This document shows, piece by piece, positions 1-7,133 of a DNA stretch of 13,390 nucleotides. The stretch lies in the NCBI GenBank assembly GCA_964514665.1, contig CAZESH010000095.1, positions 1 through 13,390 on the forward strand, given 5' to 3'. The stretch comes from CAZESH01 sp964514665. Lineage in GTDB: Bacteria > Bacillota > Bacilli > Paenibacillales > KCTC-25726. The stretch's first letter is position 1; each line of letters opens with the position of its first letter. A model generated the notes under the pieces. It saw nothing but the letters and a program-made list of their open reading frames with translations, searched no databases and was not told where the DNA came from. Made by a program: the position numbers and the translations under genes.

Positions 1-2094
1 ACGAGCGAAGTCATCCAGTCCAAGCGGGGCTCGATTGTGGACCGTACCGGAAAGGTGCTTGCCCAAGATGTTCCCGCTTACACGGTAGCGCTGAATCCCA
101 AAATACTTCACGATGAAAAAATTGTGGATGACGTTGTAAACGGGCTTGCTCCCCTGCTCGGAATGGACAATGTGGAGGGGCGGCAGAAGCTGTTGGCGCT
201 GGCGACCAAAAAGCGCAGTGACGGCAGCTTTCAGCCGCAGGTGGAGATTCGCAACGAAGGCTGGAAAATCGACAGCGACGTGGCCGGGAAAATCAAAACT
301 TGGAAAACTGAAAAGGACATAAAGGGCGTTTATTTGCTCGAGCAGGAAAAACGATATTATCCAGGCAACGGCTTGGCTTCCCATATACTCGGATATACGA
401 ACAAGGAAGGCAAAGCGGTGATCGGAATCGAACGTGAGTATGATGATTTACTGCAGGGCACTCCCGGCTCGATCAGTTATGAAAAAGACCGGTACGGCAA
501 TGCGCTGCCTAATGCAAAAGTGACGTACAAGCCTCCGGCAGACGGGAAAACGCTGATGCTGACCATTGATCAGAACATTCAGCATTTTGTCGAGGAAGCG
601 TTAAGGAAGAGCTATGACAAGTATAAACCCGCCAGCGCCATGGCTGTCGCCGTCGATCCGAAAACGATGGAAGTGCTGGGCATGGCCAGCTTTCCGGATT
701 TTAATCCGAACAAGTATTGGGAGACTGACAGTCCTTCCGATTTTATCGACCACAATGTCGTTTCCCAATACGAGCCCGGCTCCACCTTTAAAATCGTCAC
801 GCTTGCCGGTGCGGTGGAAGAGGGCATTTTTCATCCCGGCGACAAGTATGAGTCCGGCTCGATCAATATCGACGGAACGGAAATTCACGACCACAATTGG
901 AGCGGCTGGGGGAAAATCAGCTATCTGGAAGGCTTGAAGCGGTCCAGCAACGTGGCTTTTGTAAAGCTCGGATATGAAGGCTTGGGCGAACAGAAATTAA
1001 GAGAGTATATCAACAAATTCGGTTTCGGTGTCAAAACCGGAATCGACCTGCCGGGAGAATCCGAGGGAATTATCGATTTTCACTGGCCTTCCGAGGTCGC
1101 CACCGCCACATTCGGGCAGGGAAAAGTCACGGTAACCGCGATTCAGGAGATCGCCGCGATCTCGGCAATAGCCAATGGCGGAAATTTAATGTGGCCTCAT
1201 TTATTGAAAAAAGTCATCGATCCCGCTAGCAACCAGGTAATCGAAGACGTTCAACCGAAAACGATTCGCCGGGTCATTCCGCAGGATATAGCCGCCAAGG
1301 TGTCGGGTTATCTGGAGCAGGTCGTTTCGGATCAGCAAATCGGAACGGGGCGCGGCGCTTATTTAAAGGATTACAGCATGGCCGGCAAAACCGGTACATC
1401 GCAAAAAGTGATCGACGGCAAATATTCCAATTCCAGATATATTGTTTCTTTTATCGGTTATGCACCGGTAGAGGATCCCAAAATCGCGGTTTGCGTCATA
1501 GTCGATGATCCCGATTTGGGCGGTGATTATCGCCGCGGGAGCGGTGTCGCCGCTCCGGTGATGAAAGAAATCGTCTACAATTCTTTGCGTTATATGGGGG
1601 TGCCGTCCAGAGATTCATCGAACGCCGCTGTGCAGATTCAATCAGGAACTCCCATGGCGGAAGCCCCCAATGTAAACAATCAATCGCTTGGACAAGCGGT
1701 CGATATGCTGAGCAGACGGGCTATTCATTATGAAGTACTGGGAAATGGGCGCTCCGTTAAACAGCAATTTCCGCCTGTGGGGTCGCAAATCGCGCCAGGT
1801 CAGCGAATGTTATTGTTGACAGAGGATCCTGCAAGCATCCCGCTTCCGGATTTGAGCGGCAAATCGATGCGCGATGCGCTGGAAATTTGCCGGATGCTCG
1901 GATTGGAAAGCCGTGTTTCGGGAGAAGGCTATGTCTCCTCACAAAAAATAGTGAATGCGGGTGGACGAAAAGAAGTCGACCTGCAATTCAAACCATGGAA
2001 TGAAATCATGCCCCAAGAGGCATCGGGCCCAGCAGACACGAAATCGGCCGATCATTCCGCCAGCAGTCCGGGTACACCGGGCAACGCGGGCTGA
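1..2094 (+). CDS. pbpB: PBP 2B-type division transpeptidase (class B penicillin-binding protein), 5' end missing
   Basis: Class B penicillin-binding protein that crosslinks septal peptidoglycan outside the membrane, the partner of an FtsW-type SEDS polymerase. The frame is open to the first base of the window and reads TSEVIQSKRGSIVDRTG, so the gene starts upstream. The GTG at 37 is an internal Val in the conserved RGSIxDRxG motif, not a start. Missing are the cytoplasmic tail, the membrane anchor and the beginning of the dimerisation domain. 697 residues remain. The transpeptidase motifs are complete: STFK (catalytic Ser codon at 781), SSN (943-951) and KTGT (1387-1398). Two PASTA-like repeats follow at about 1650-1820 and 1835-1980, then a polar tail rich in Ser, Pro and Gly. 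Two PASTA domains and first position in the tandem pair fit PBP 2B; the next gene has one. This agrees with B. subtilis pbpB-spoVD order. Family certain; division role inferred from domains and position. Confidence 0.93.
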   Translation, partial: TSEVIQSKRGSIVDRTGKVLAQDVPAYTVALNPKILHDEKIVDDVVNGLAPLLGMDNVEGRQKLLALATKKRSDGSFQPQVEIRNEGWKIDSDVAGKIKTWKTEKDIKGVYLLEQEKRYYPGNGLASHILGYTNKEGKAVIGIEREYDDLLQGTPGSISYEKDRYGNALPNAKVTYKPPADGKTLMLTIDQNIQHFVEEALRKSYDKYKPASAMAVAVDPKTMEVLGMASFPDFNPNKYWETDSPSDFIDHNVVSQYEPGSTFKIVTLAGAVEEGIFHPGDKYESGSINIDGTEIHDHNWSGWGKISYLEGLKRSSNVAFVKLGYEGLGEQKLREYINKFGFGVKTGIDLPGESEGIIDFHWPSEVATATFGQGKVTVTAIQEIAAISAIANGGNLMWPHLLKKVIDPASNQVIEDVQPKTIRRVIPQDIAAKVSGYLEQVVSDQQIGTGRGAYLKDYSMAGKTGTSQKVIDGKYSNSRYIVSFIGYAPVEDPKIAVCVIVDDPDLGGDYRRGSGVAAPVMKEIVYNSLRYMGVPSRDSSNAAVQIQSGTPMAEAPNVNNQSLGQAVDMLSRRAIHYEVLGNGRSVKQQFPPVGSQIAPGQRMLLLTEDPASIPLPDLSGKSMRDALEICRMLGLESRVSGEGYVSSQKIVNAGGRKEVDLQFKPWNEIMPQEASGPADTKSADHSASSPGTPGNAG

Positions 2095-2123
2095 AGCAGC
2101 AGGGAAGCTTGTTCTAACCGCAA

Positions 2124-2174
2124 CCTGTCCTGAATAGTCTTGAAATGAAACGTGATTTGTTCGTTCAGGACAGG
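2124..2174 (+). promoter_or_regulatory. Inverted repeat whose right arm enters the spoVD ribosome binding site
   Basis: CCTGTCCTGAA at 2124-2134 is the exact reverse complement of TTCAGGACAGG at 2164-2174, giving an 11-bp perfect stem with a 29-nt loop. The right arm covers the first three bases (2172-2174) of the spoVD Shine-Dalgarno AGGAGGT (2172-2178). In mRNA the hairpin could reduce ribosome access to spoVD. There is no T-tract after it, so it does not look like a terminator. It could instead be a DNA-level operator, although a 29-nt spacer is long for that. The repeat is seen directly; the function is inference. Confidence 0.5.
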
Positions 2175-2186
2175 AGGTAAGATATT

Positions 2187-4118
2187 GTGAGAGCGTCAAA
2201 TGCGACGGTTCGCCGCAGATTAGTCATCGTATTGGCGATAAGCACGATTCTTTTTCTGGCATTGATATTGAGGTTGGGATTTGTCCAGCTGTGGATGGGG
2301 CCGACTTTGGCCAGGCAAGCGGAGGAATCGTGGCGAAGAAATATTCCGTTCGAAGCGGGCAGGGGGGAAATCCTCGACCGCAACGGGGTGGCGCTGGCTT
2401 ATAATATCAGTTCGCCGACGATCATGGTCATCCCTGCGCAAATCCGCGATCCGCAAATGACGGCGCGCAAGCTTGCAGCAGAGTTGAATATGTCGGTCAG
2501 CAAATTGTACGAATTGGTAACCAAGAAACAATCGATCGTACGAATTCAACCGGGCGGACGCAAAATCTCGCAGGAGAAAGCGCAGAAAATCCGCGAATTA
2601 AAACTTCCCGGCGTATTCGTCGCCGAGGATAATAAACGCTACTATCCGTATGGCGATCTCGCTGCACATGTGCTCGGGTTTACCGGCATCGACAACCAGG
2701 GACTGACAGGGGTGGAGCTCACCTATGACAACCTGTTGAAGGGAATTCCCGGCAGCGTTTCGCAGCTGGTTGATGCCGCCGGGCGGCAGATGCCTGATTC
2801 ATCGGAGGAATACAGCAAGCCGAAGGACGGCTTGAACCTGCAGCTGACGATCGACAAGCAGATTCAATCGATCATGGAACGCGAGCTGGACCAGGCAATG
2901 GTGCGTTTTCAGCCCGACCATGCCATAGGAATCGCCATGGATCCCAATACGGGAGAAGTCCTGGCGATGTCGGGGCGTCCTACCTACAATCCTGGAGATT
3001 ACCGCAACTACCCCTCAGCTGTTTATAACCGCAATCTGCCGATTTGGATGACTTACGAGCCGGGTTCCACCTTTAAGATCATTACACTCGCTGCCGCGCT
3101 TGAAGAGCATAAAGTCGATTTGCAGCGGGACCGTTTCTATGATCCCGGAGAGATCAAGGTGGCAGGAGCCACACTGCACTGCTGGAAAAGGGGCGGGCAT
3201 GGAAGCGAAACTTTTCTGGAGGTCGTGCAGAATTCATGCAATCCGGGTTTTGTCGCGCTTGGTCAAAGACTGGGCAAGGAAAAATTGTTCGACTACATTA
3301 AAAACTTTGGTTTCGGGAAAAAAACCGGGATCGATCTCGGCGGCGAAGAAAACGGAATTTTGTTCAAGCTGCCGCAGGTAGGTCCCGTAGAGCTGGCCAC
3401 GACCGCATTCGGGCAGGGGGTTTCGGTTACACCGATTCAGCAGATCACGGCAGTATCGGCGGCCATCAACGGCGGTTACTTATTTCGTCCCCATGTAGCA
3501 AAAGCATGGATACAGCCGGAAACCGGCGATGTGCTGGAACAGATTCAGCCGCAAATGGAACGCAAGGTAATCTCTGCCGAAACTTCCAATCAAGTCCGTT
3601 TTGCCTTGGAGAATGTAGTCGCCAAGGGAACAGGCGGAAACGCATTTATCGACGGTTATCGGGTAGGGGGGAAAACGGGGACAGCGCAAAAAGTAATCAA
3701 CGGCCGTTATTCCCCGAATGAGCACATCGTCTCGTTTATCGGATTCGCCCCTGCGGACGATCCGAAAATCATCGTCTATGTCGCCATAGATAATCCCAAA
3801 GGGATTCAATTCGGCGGTGTGGTCGCCGCGCCTGTTGTGAAGAACATCATGGCGGACTCTTTAAGATATTTAGGCGTCAAGCCGCGCACCGATCAAATTG
3901 GCAAAAATTACAAATATGGAGAAATCCCGATGGTCGAGGTGCCCAATTTGGTTGGCATGACGATTCAAGATATTTACGAGGATCCCGGTTCCAGCTTTAT
4001 GCTTGCCAGATCCGGAGAAGGAAATACGGTGATCAGCCAAGCGCCGAAACCGGGGGCAAGGGTTGAGAAGGGCTCCACGATCCGGATATTTTTGGGCAAC
4101 GAATCTGCAAACAAGTGA
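2187..4118 (+). CDS. spoVD: Stage V sporulation protein D, class B PBP for spore cortex
   Basis: Sporulation-specific transpeptidase, known in B. subtilis to be needed for spore cortex synthesis at the forespore outer membrane together with SpoVE. 643 residues, close to the usual length of about 645. The GTG start follows AGGAGGT with an 8-nt gap. A cytoplasmic tail is followed by one membrane segment (about 12-32), then RGEILDRNG opening the dimerisation domain. The transpeptidase motifs are STFK (Ser294, Lys297), SCN (350-352) and KTGT (496-499). One PASTA domain lies at about 581-640. Only two cysteines occur, at 332 and 351; these match my recollection of the B. subtilis SpoVD disulfide pair controlled by StoA and CcdA. 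The single PASTA domain, the cysteines, and position between pbpB and murE separate it from PBP 2B. I see no sigma-E-like promoter in the 92-base upstream gap. Very sure of the family, quite sure of the sporulation role. Confidence 0.95.
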   Translation: MRASNATVRRRLVIVLAISTILFLALILRLGFVQLWMGPTLARQAEESWRRNIPFEAGRGEILDRNGVALAYNISSPTIMVIPAQIRDPQMTARKLAAELNMSVSKLYELVTKKQSIVRIQPGGRKISQEKAQKIRELKLPGVFVAEDNKRYYPYGDLAAHVLGFTGIDNQGLTGVELTYDNLLKGIPGSVSQLVDAAGRQMPDSSEEYSKPKDGLNLQLTIDKQIQSIMERELDQAMVRFQPDHAIGIAMDPNTGEVLAMSGRPTYNPGDYRNYPSAVYNRNLPIWMTYEPGSTFKIITLAAALEEHKVDLQRDRFYDPGEIKVAGATLHCWKRGGHGSETFLEVVQNSCNPGFVALGQRLGKEKLFDYIKNFGFGKKTGIDLGGEENGILFKLPQVGPVELATTAFGQGVSVTPIQQITAVSAAINGGYLFRPHVAKAWIQPETGDVLEQIQPQMERKVISAETSNQVRFALENVVAKGTGGNAFIDGYRVGGKTGTAQKVINGRYSPNEHIVSFIGFAPADDPKIIVYVAIDNPKGIQFGGVVAAPVVKNIMADSLRYLGVKPRTDQIGKNYKYGEIPMVEVPNLVGMTIQDIYEDPGSSFMLARSGEGNTVISQAPKPGARVEKGSTIRIFLGNESANK

Positions 4119-4129
4119 TTGTTTGCAGA
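4104..4129 (+). promoter_or_regulatory. Perfect 11-bp dyad across the spoVD stop codon
   Basis: TCTGCAAACAA (4104-4114) and TTGTTTGCAGA (4119-4129) are perfect reverse complements around a 4-nt loop, GTGA, that contains most of the spoVD stop region (TGA at 4116-4118). As RNA this is a compact hairpin. It is not followed by a T-tract (the next bases are CGAAAGG), so it is not a classical intrinsic terminator. It ends 7 bases before a consensus extended -10 box, so it could equally be an operator or an mRNA processing or stabilising element. The repeat is seen directly; the role is inference. Confidence 0.5.
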
Positions 4130-4145
4130 CGAAAGGTGATATAAT
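4119..4145 (+). promoter_or_regulatory. Candidate sigma-A promoter (extended -10) for murE and downstream genes
   Basis: TGATATAAT at 4137-4145 is a perfect TGn extended -10 element with consensus TATAAT at 4140-4145. The best -35 is TTGTTT at 4119-4124 with a short 15-bp spacer; extended -10 promoters often tolerate a poor -35. Initiation would be near 4152, leaving a leader of about 45 nt before murE. This would let the mur genes be transcribed separately from pbpB and spoVD. The right arm of the 4104-4129 dyad overlaps the -35 region. Confidence 0.5.
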
Positions 4146-4206
4146 GGATAAGGTTCGCATGAACTCAAGAACGGATTTGCCGAAGGAGGAGTCGCTGTGC
4201 AACTGA
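4144..4206 (+). CDS. Possible short upstream ORF (20 codons) overlapping the murE start
   Basis: ATG at 4144 is preceded by AAAGGTGA (4132-4139) with about 4 bases between, a reasonable Shine-Dalgarno. It opens a 20-codon frame beginning MDKVRMNSRTDLPKEE and ending at TGA 4204-4206. That frame contains the murE Shine-Dalgarno and overlaps the murE start by 10 bases in another frame. It could be a leader peptide for translational coupling, readable only from transcripts that begin upstream. If the TATAAT at 4140-4145 is a real -10 box, transcripts from that promoter would lack this ATG. The peptide resembles nothing I know and may be chance. Confidence 0.2.
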   Translation: MDKVRMNSRTDLPKEESLCN

Positions 4207-5687
4207 GGGAGCTTGCTTCACTCATGCTGATTTCGCGTTTGGAAGGCGACGGAAACATTGCACTGTCTGGCATTCAAACCGATTCAAGAAAGGTACGCCC
4301 GGGAGATTTGTTTATTTGCATTCCCGGATTGGTAGTGGATGGACACGACTTTGCCCGGGAAGCTGTAAACAATGGGGCTGCGGCATTGGTCGTGGAGCGT
4401 GATGTGAATGTCTCCGCTGCCAAATGTTTTGTTAAGGACAGCCGCTATGCGATGGCGGTCATCGCCAATCATTTTTACAACTATCCCAGCAAACACCTGA
4501 AATGCATCGGTATTACGGGAACAAACGGCAAAACCACGACCACCTACCTGATTGAACGCATATTGATCGATCAAGGCTTTCGCACCGGACTGATGGGCAC
4601 GATCCAAATGAAAATCGGAGATCAGAGCTTTGAAGCGGAGAGGACTACGCAGGAAGCGCTTGATCTGCAGCGAAATCTTCAGCGGATGGTGGAAGCAGGT
4701 ACGGATTACTGCGTGATGGAGGTTTCTTCCCACGCGCTGGAGTTGGGGAGAGTCAAGGGCACCCGTTTCCGAACTGCCGTATTTACGAATTTGACGCAAG
4801 ACCATTTGGATTATCACTTTACGATGGACAATTATAAAGCGGCTAAAGGTCTGCTGTTCTCAAGACTGGGGAACGAATTTCATTCCAACCCGGAGCTTGA
4901 CTCTTACGCCGTGCTTAATGCCGATGATGCGGCTTCCGCAGAATACCAGCGGCTTACCTCTGCTCAGGTAATCACATACGGGATCGACCGGCCGGCTGAT
5001 GTAAGAGCTGTAGACGTCCGGGTTACGGACGGTGGAACCGTCTTTCGGACGGTTACGTTCAAAGGTGAGACGGAAATCAGCATGAGGCTGATCGGCAAAT
5101 TTAATGTTTATAATGCGCTTGCCGCCATATCCGCCGCTTTGGCCGAAGGCATCGGGCTTGAACAAATCAAGATGAGCCTGGAAAGCGTGGGGGTTATAGA
5201 AGGACGAATGGAGCCGGTTGCTGCCGGACAGGATTATCTGGTGGTCGTCGATTATTCGCATACGCCGGACGGGTTGGAGAACGCACTGACCACGATCCGT
5301 GAATTTGCCCGCGGCAGGGTCATTACCGTATTCGGCTGCGGAGGCGACAGGGACAGGAGCAAGCGCCCGATCATGGGCAAAATTGCCGCCCAATACAGCG
5401 ATTATGTGCTGGCAACCTCAGACAATCCTCGCTCGGAGGACCCGGAGGCGATTCTTCGCGATATCGAGCCGGGAATCAAAGCAGGTGGCTGTGAAGCTCA
5501 CCAGTATGAGATGATTGTCGACCGCAGATCGGCAATCAAGAAAGCCGTGGAGAAGGCGGAAGGCAAAGATGTCATTTTGATCGCCGGAAAGGGCCATGAG
5601 ACGTATCAGATCATAGGCGGGCAAACGCTGGATTTCGATGACCGGATTGTGGCCAAGGAAGCGATAAGGAGCAGGGATTTATCGTGA
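4197..5687 (+). CDS. murE: UDP-MurNAc-tripeptide synthetase, meso-diaminopimelate-adding
   Basis: Cytoplasmic Mur ligase that uses ATP to add meso-diaminopimelate to UDP-MurNAc-L-Ala-D-Glu. 496 residues, a normal length. The GTG start follows AAGGAGGA (4183-4190) with a 6-nt gap. Order of parts: N-terminal UDP-binding domain with TDSRKVRPGDLF; ATPase domain with P-loop GTNGKTTTT (Lys112), then TNLTQDHLDYH and YKAAKG, whose second Lys should be the carbamylated lysine; and a C-terminal domain beginning around DYSHTPDGLENAL. DNPR at 409-412 is the known signature for DAP rather than L-Lys specificity, so this cell should have DAP-type peptidoglycan. The family usually has DYAHTPD; here Ala is replaced by Ser, a mild change. 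The stop overlaps the murF start by 4 bases. Very sure. Confidence 0.97.
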   Translation: MQLRELASLMLISRLEGDGNIALSGIQTDSRKVRPGDLFICIPGLVVDGHDFAREAVNNGAAALVVERDVNVSAAKCFVKDSRYAMAVIANHFYNYPSKHLKCIGITGTNGKTTTTYLIERILIDQGFRTGLMGTIQMKIGDQSFEAERTTQEALDLQRNLQRMVEAGTDYCVMEVSSHALELGRVKGTRFRTAVFTNLTQDHLDYHFTMDNYKAAKGLLFSRLGNEFHSNPELDSYAVLNADDAASAEYQRLTSAQVITYGIDRPADVRAVDVRVTDGGTVFRTVTFKGETEISMRLIGKFNVYNALAAISAALAEGIGLEQIKMSLESVGVIEGRMEPVAAGQDYLVVVDYSHTPDGLENALTTIREFARGRVITVFGCGGDRDRSKRPIMGKIAAQYSDYVLATSDNPRSEDPEAILRDIEPGIKAGGCEAHQYEMIVDRRSAIKKAVEKAEGKDVILIAGKGHETYQIIGGQTLDFDDRIVAKEAIRSRDLS

Positions 5688-7099
5688 TTGAAAAACCGTG
5701 GAATGAAATCAAAACGATGATAAGCGGGGCGTCACCTGAAGAAGTGTTCGATCATATCGTGATTCGTGGAGTGTCAACAGACTCCAGAGCGATTGAAGCG
5801 GGCAGCTTGTTCATTCCGTTGACAGGGGAAAAGTTTGATGGTCACGCTTATGTGGAAGACGCGATCGCGGCGGGAGCGGCCGGAGCCTTGTGGCAAAACG
5901 ACCATCCCGAGCCGCCGCACGGGATTCCGCTTATTTTTGTCGACAGCACCCTGCTGGCACTGCAGAGTCTGGCAAAGGCTTACCGCGAGCAGCTGAAGGT
6001 ACGGATCATCGGCATAACCGGAAGCAACGGCAAAACCACAACCAAGGATATGACCTCCTCGATTCTCTCTACGACCTATAAGGTGATGAAAACAAAAGGG
6101 AATCTGAACAATCATATAGGACTGGCGTTGACGCTGCTGAGCTTGGAAGAGGATACGGAGATGGCCGTCATTGAAATGGGCATGAGCGGCCGCGGTGAAA
6201 TCGAACTGCTTTCCAGGCTGGCCGCTCCCGAAGCGGCGATTATTACCAACATTGGGGAATCCCATCTGCAGCAGCTGGGTTCCCGCGAGGAAATTGCCAA
6301 AGCGAAGCTGGAGATTTTGTGCGGCATGCCAAGCGACGGTCTGTTGATCTATAACGGCGACGAACCGTTGATCGAGCAGGCGCTGGAAGCTTCCCGCGCA
6401 AGCAGGCGCTGTTTGCCGGAAGGCTTGAAGACGTTTCGTTTCGGCTTTTCGCCGGGCAATGACTTTTTCCCGATCGGGATCATGCTTGACAGCGAGCAGT
6501 TCTGCACTTACTTTGCCTTGAATACGGCAGGCTCCGAAACGTATTACATTCCGTTTCTCGGCAGACACAATGTGATCAATGCGCTTGCCGCCATCGCCGT
6601 CAGCAAATATATGGGCGTAAATGAAGCCAATATCAAACGCGGGCTGAAAGAAGCCACGAGCACGGGAATGCGCATTGAAGTCGTGAAGGGCGCAAACGGA
6701 CTGACCATCTTGAATGACGCATATAATGCCAGCCCCACTTCGATGCGGGCGGCGATTGCGCTGCTGCATGAAATGAAGGGCTATCGCAGGAAAATCGTCG
6801 TGCTCGGCGATATGCTCGAGCTTGGCGGCAATGAAGATCTATTTCACCGCCAAATCGGCGAGGTGCTTGATCCCGAGCAAATCGATTACGTGTTTACTTA
6901 CGGCAAGCTGACGCATTGGATTGCAGAGGAAGCGGCAAGCAGATTTCGCCCCGGCACGATTATAGAGGCTGGCGACAAAGCCTTGCTGGCAGAGCGGATC
7001 GCCGAACTCGCATCTCCACAAGATATCGTGTTGTTTAAAGGCTCGCGCGGGATGCGTCTGGAAGAAGTGGTTGAACGACTGAGGAAACTGGAAGTTTAA
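5684..7099 (+). CDS. murF: UDP-MurNAc-tripeptide--D-Ala-D-Ala ligase
   Basis: Cytoplasmic Mur ligase that completes the pentapeptide by adding D-Ala-D-Ala. 471 residues, a normal length. Visible parts are VSTDSR in the N-terminal substrate domain, P-loop GSNGKTTTK (Lys117), KGNLNNHIG, EMGMSGRGEI, TNIGESHLQ, RHNVINALAA, NDAYNASPTSM and GDMLELG, all typical of MurF and not of MurC, MurD or MurE. The GTG start lies inside the murE stop (GTGA, 5684-5687), so translation is probably coupled. The nearest Shine-Dalgarno-like stretch, AAGGAG at 5666-5671, is 12 bases away and thus rather far. In B. subtilis murF is, as I recall, next to ddl outside this cluster; its position between murE and mraY is the arrangement found in many other bacteria. 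Very sure. Confidence 0.97.
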   Translation: MIEKPWNEIKTMISGASPEEVFDHIVIRGVSTDSRAIEAGSLFIPLTGEKFDGHAYVEDAIAAGAAGALWQNDHPEPPHGIPLIFVDSTLLALQSLAKAYREQLKVRIIGITGSNGKTTTKDMTSSILSTTYKVMKTKGNLNNHIGLALTLLSLEEDTEMAVIEMGMSGRGEIELLSRLAAPEAAIITNIGESHLQQLGSREEIAKAKLEILCGMPSDGLLIYNGDEPLIEQALEASRASRRCLPEGLKTFRFGFSPGNDFFPIGIMLDSEQFCTYFALNTAGSETYYIPFLGRHNVINALAAIAVSKYMGVNEANIKRGLKEATSTGMRIEVVKGANGLTILNDAYNASPTSMRAAIALLHEMKGYRRKIVVLGDMLELGGNEDLFHRQIGEVLDPEQIDYVFTYGKLTHWIAEEAASRFRPGTIIEAGDKALLAERIAELASPQDIVLFKGSRGMRLEEVVERLRKLEV

Positions 7100-7133
7100 A
7101 GCAGGATGAATTCTCGCAGAGAGGGGTAAGAGT

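Noticed and set aside
37..39. GTG as the start of the first PBP
   Set aside because: It lies inside the conserved RGSIVDRTG segment of the dimerisation domain and the frame stays open to base 1, so the true start with its membrane anchor is upstream of the window.
4104..4129. Calling the dyad at the end of spoVD an intrinsic terminator
   Set aside because: The stem is AT-rich and the bases after it (CGAAAGGTGA) contain no U-tract, so intrinsic termination is unlikely.
5774..6769. A 331-codon antisense open frame across murF
   Set aside because: No homology is recognisable, there is no convincing start signal, and the + strand frame encodes complete MurF. Long antisense frames are common opposite genes of this composition.
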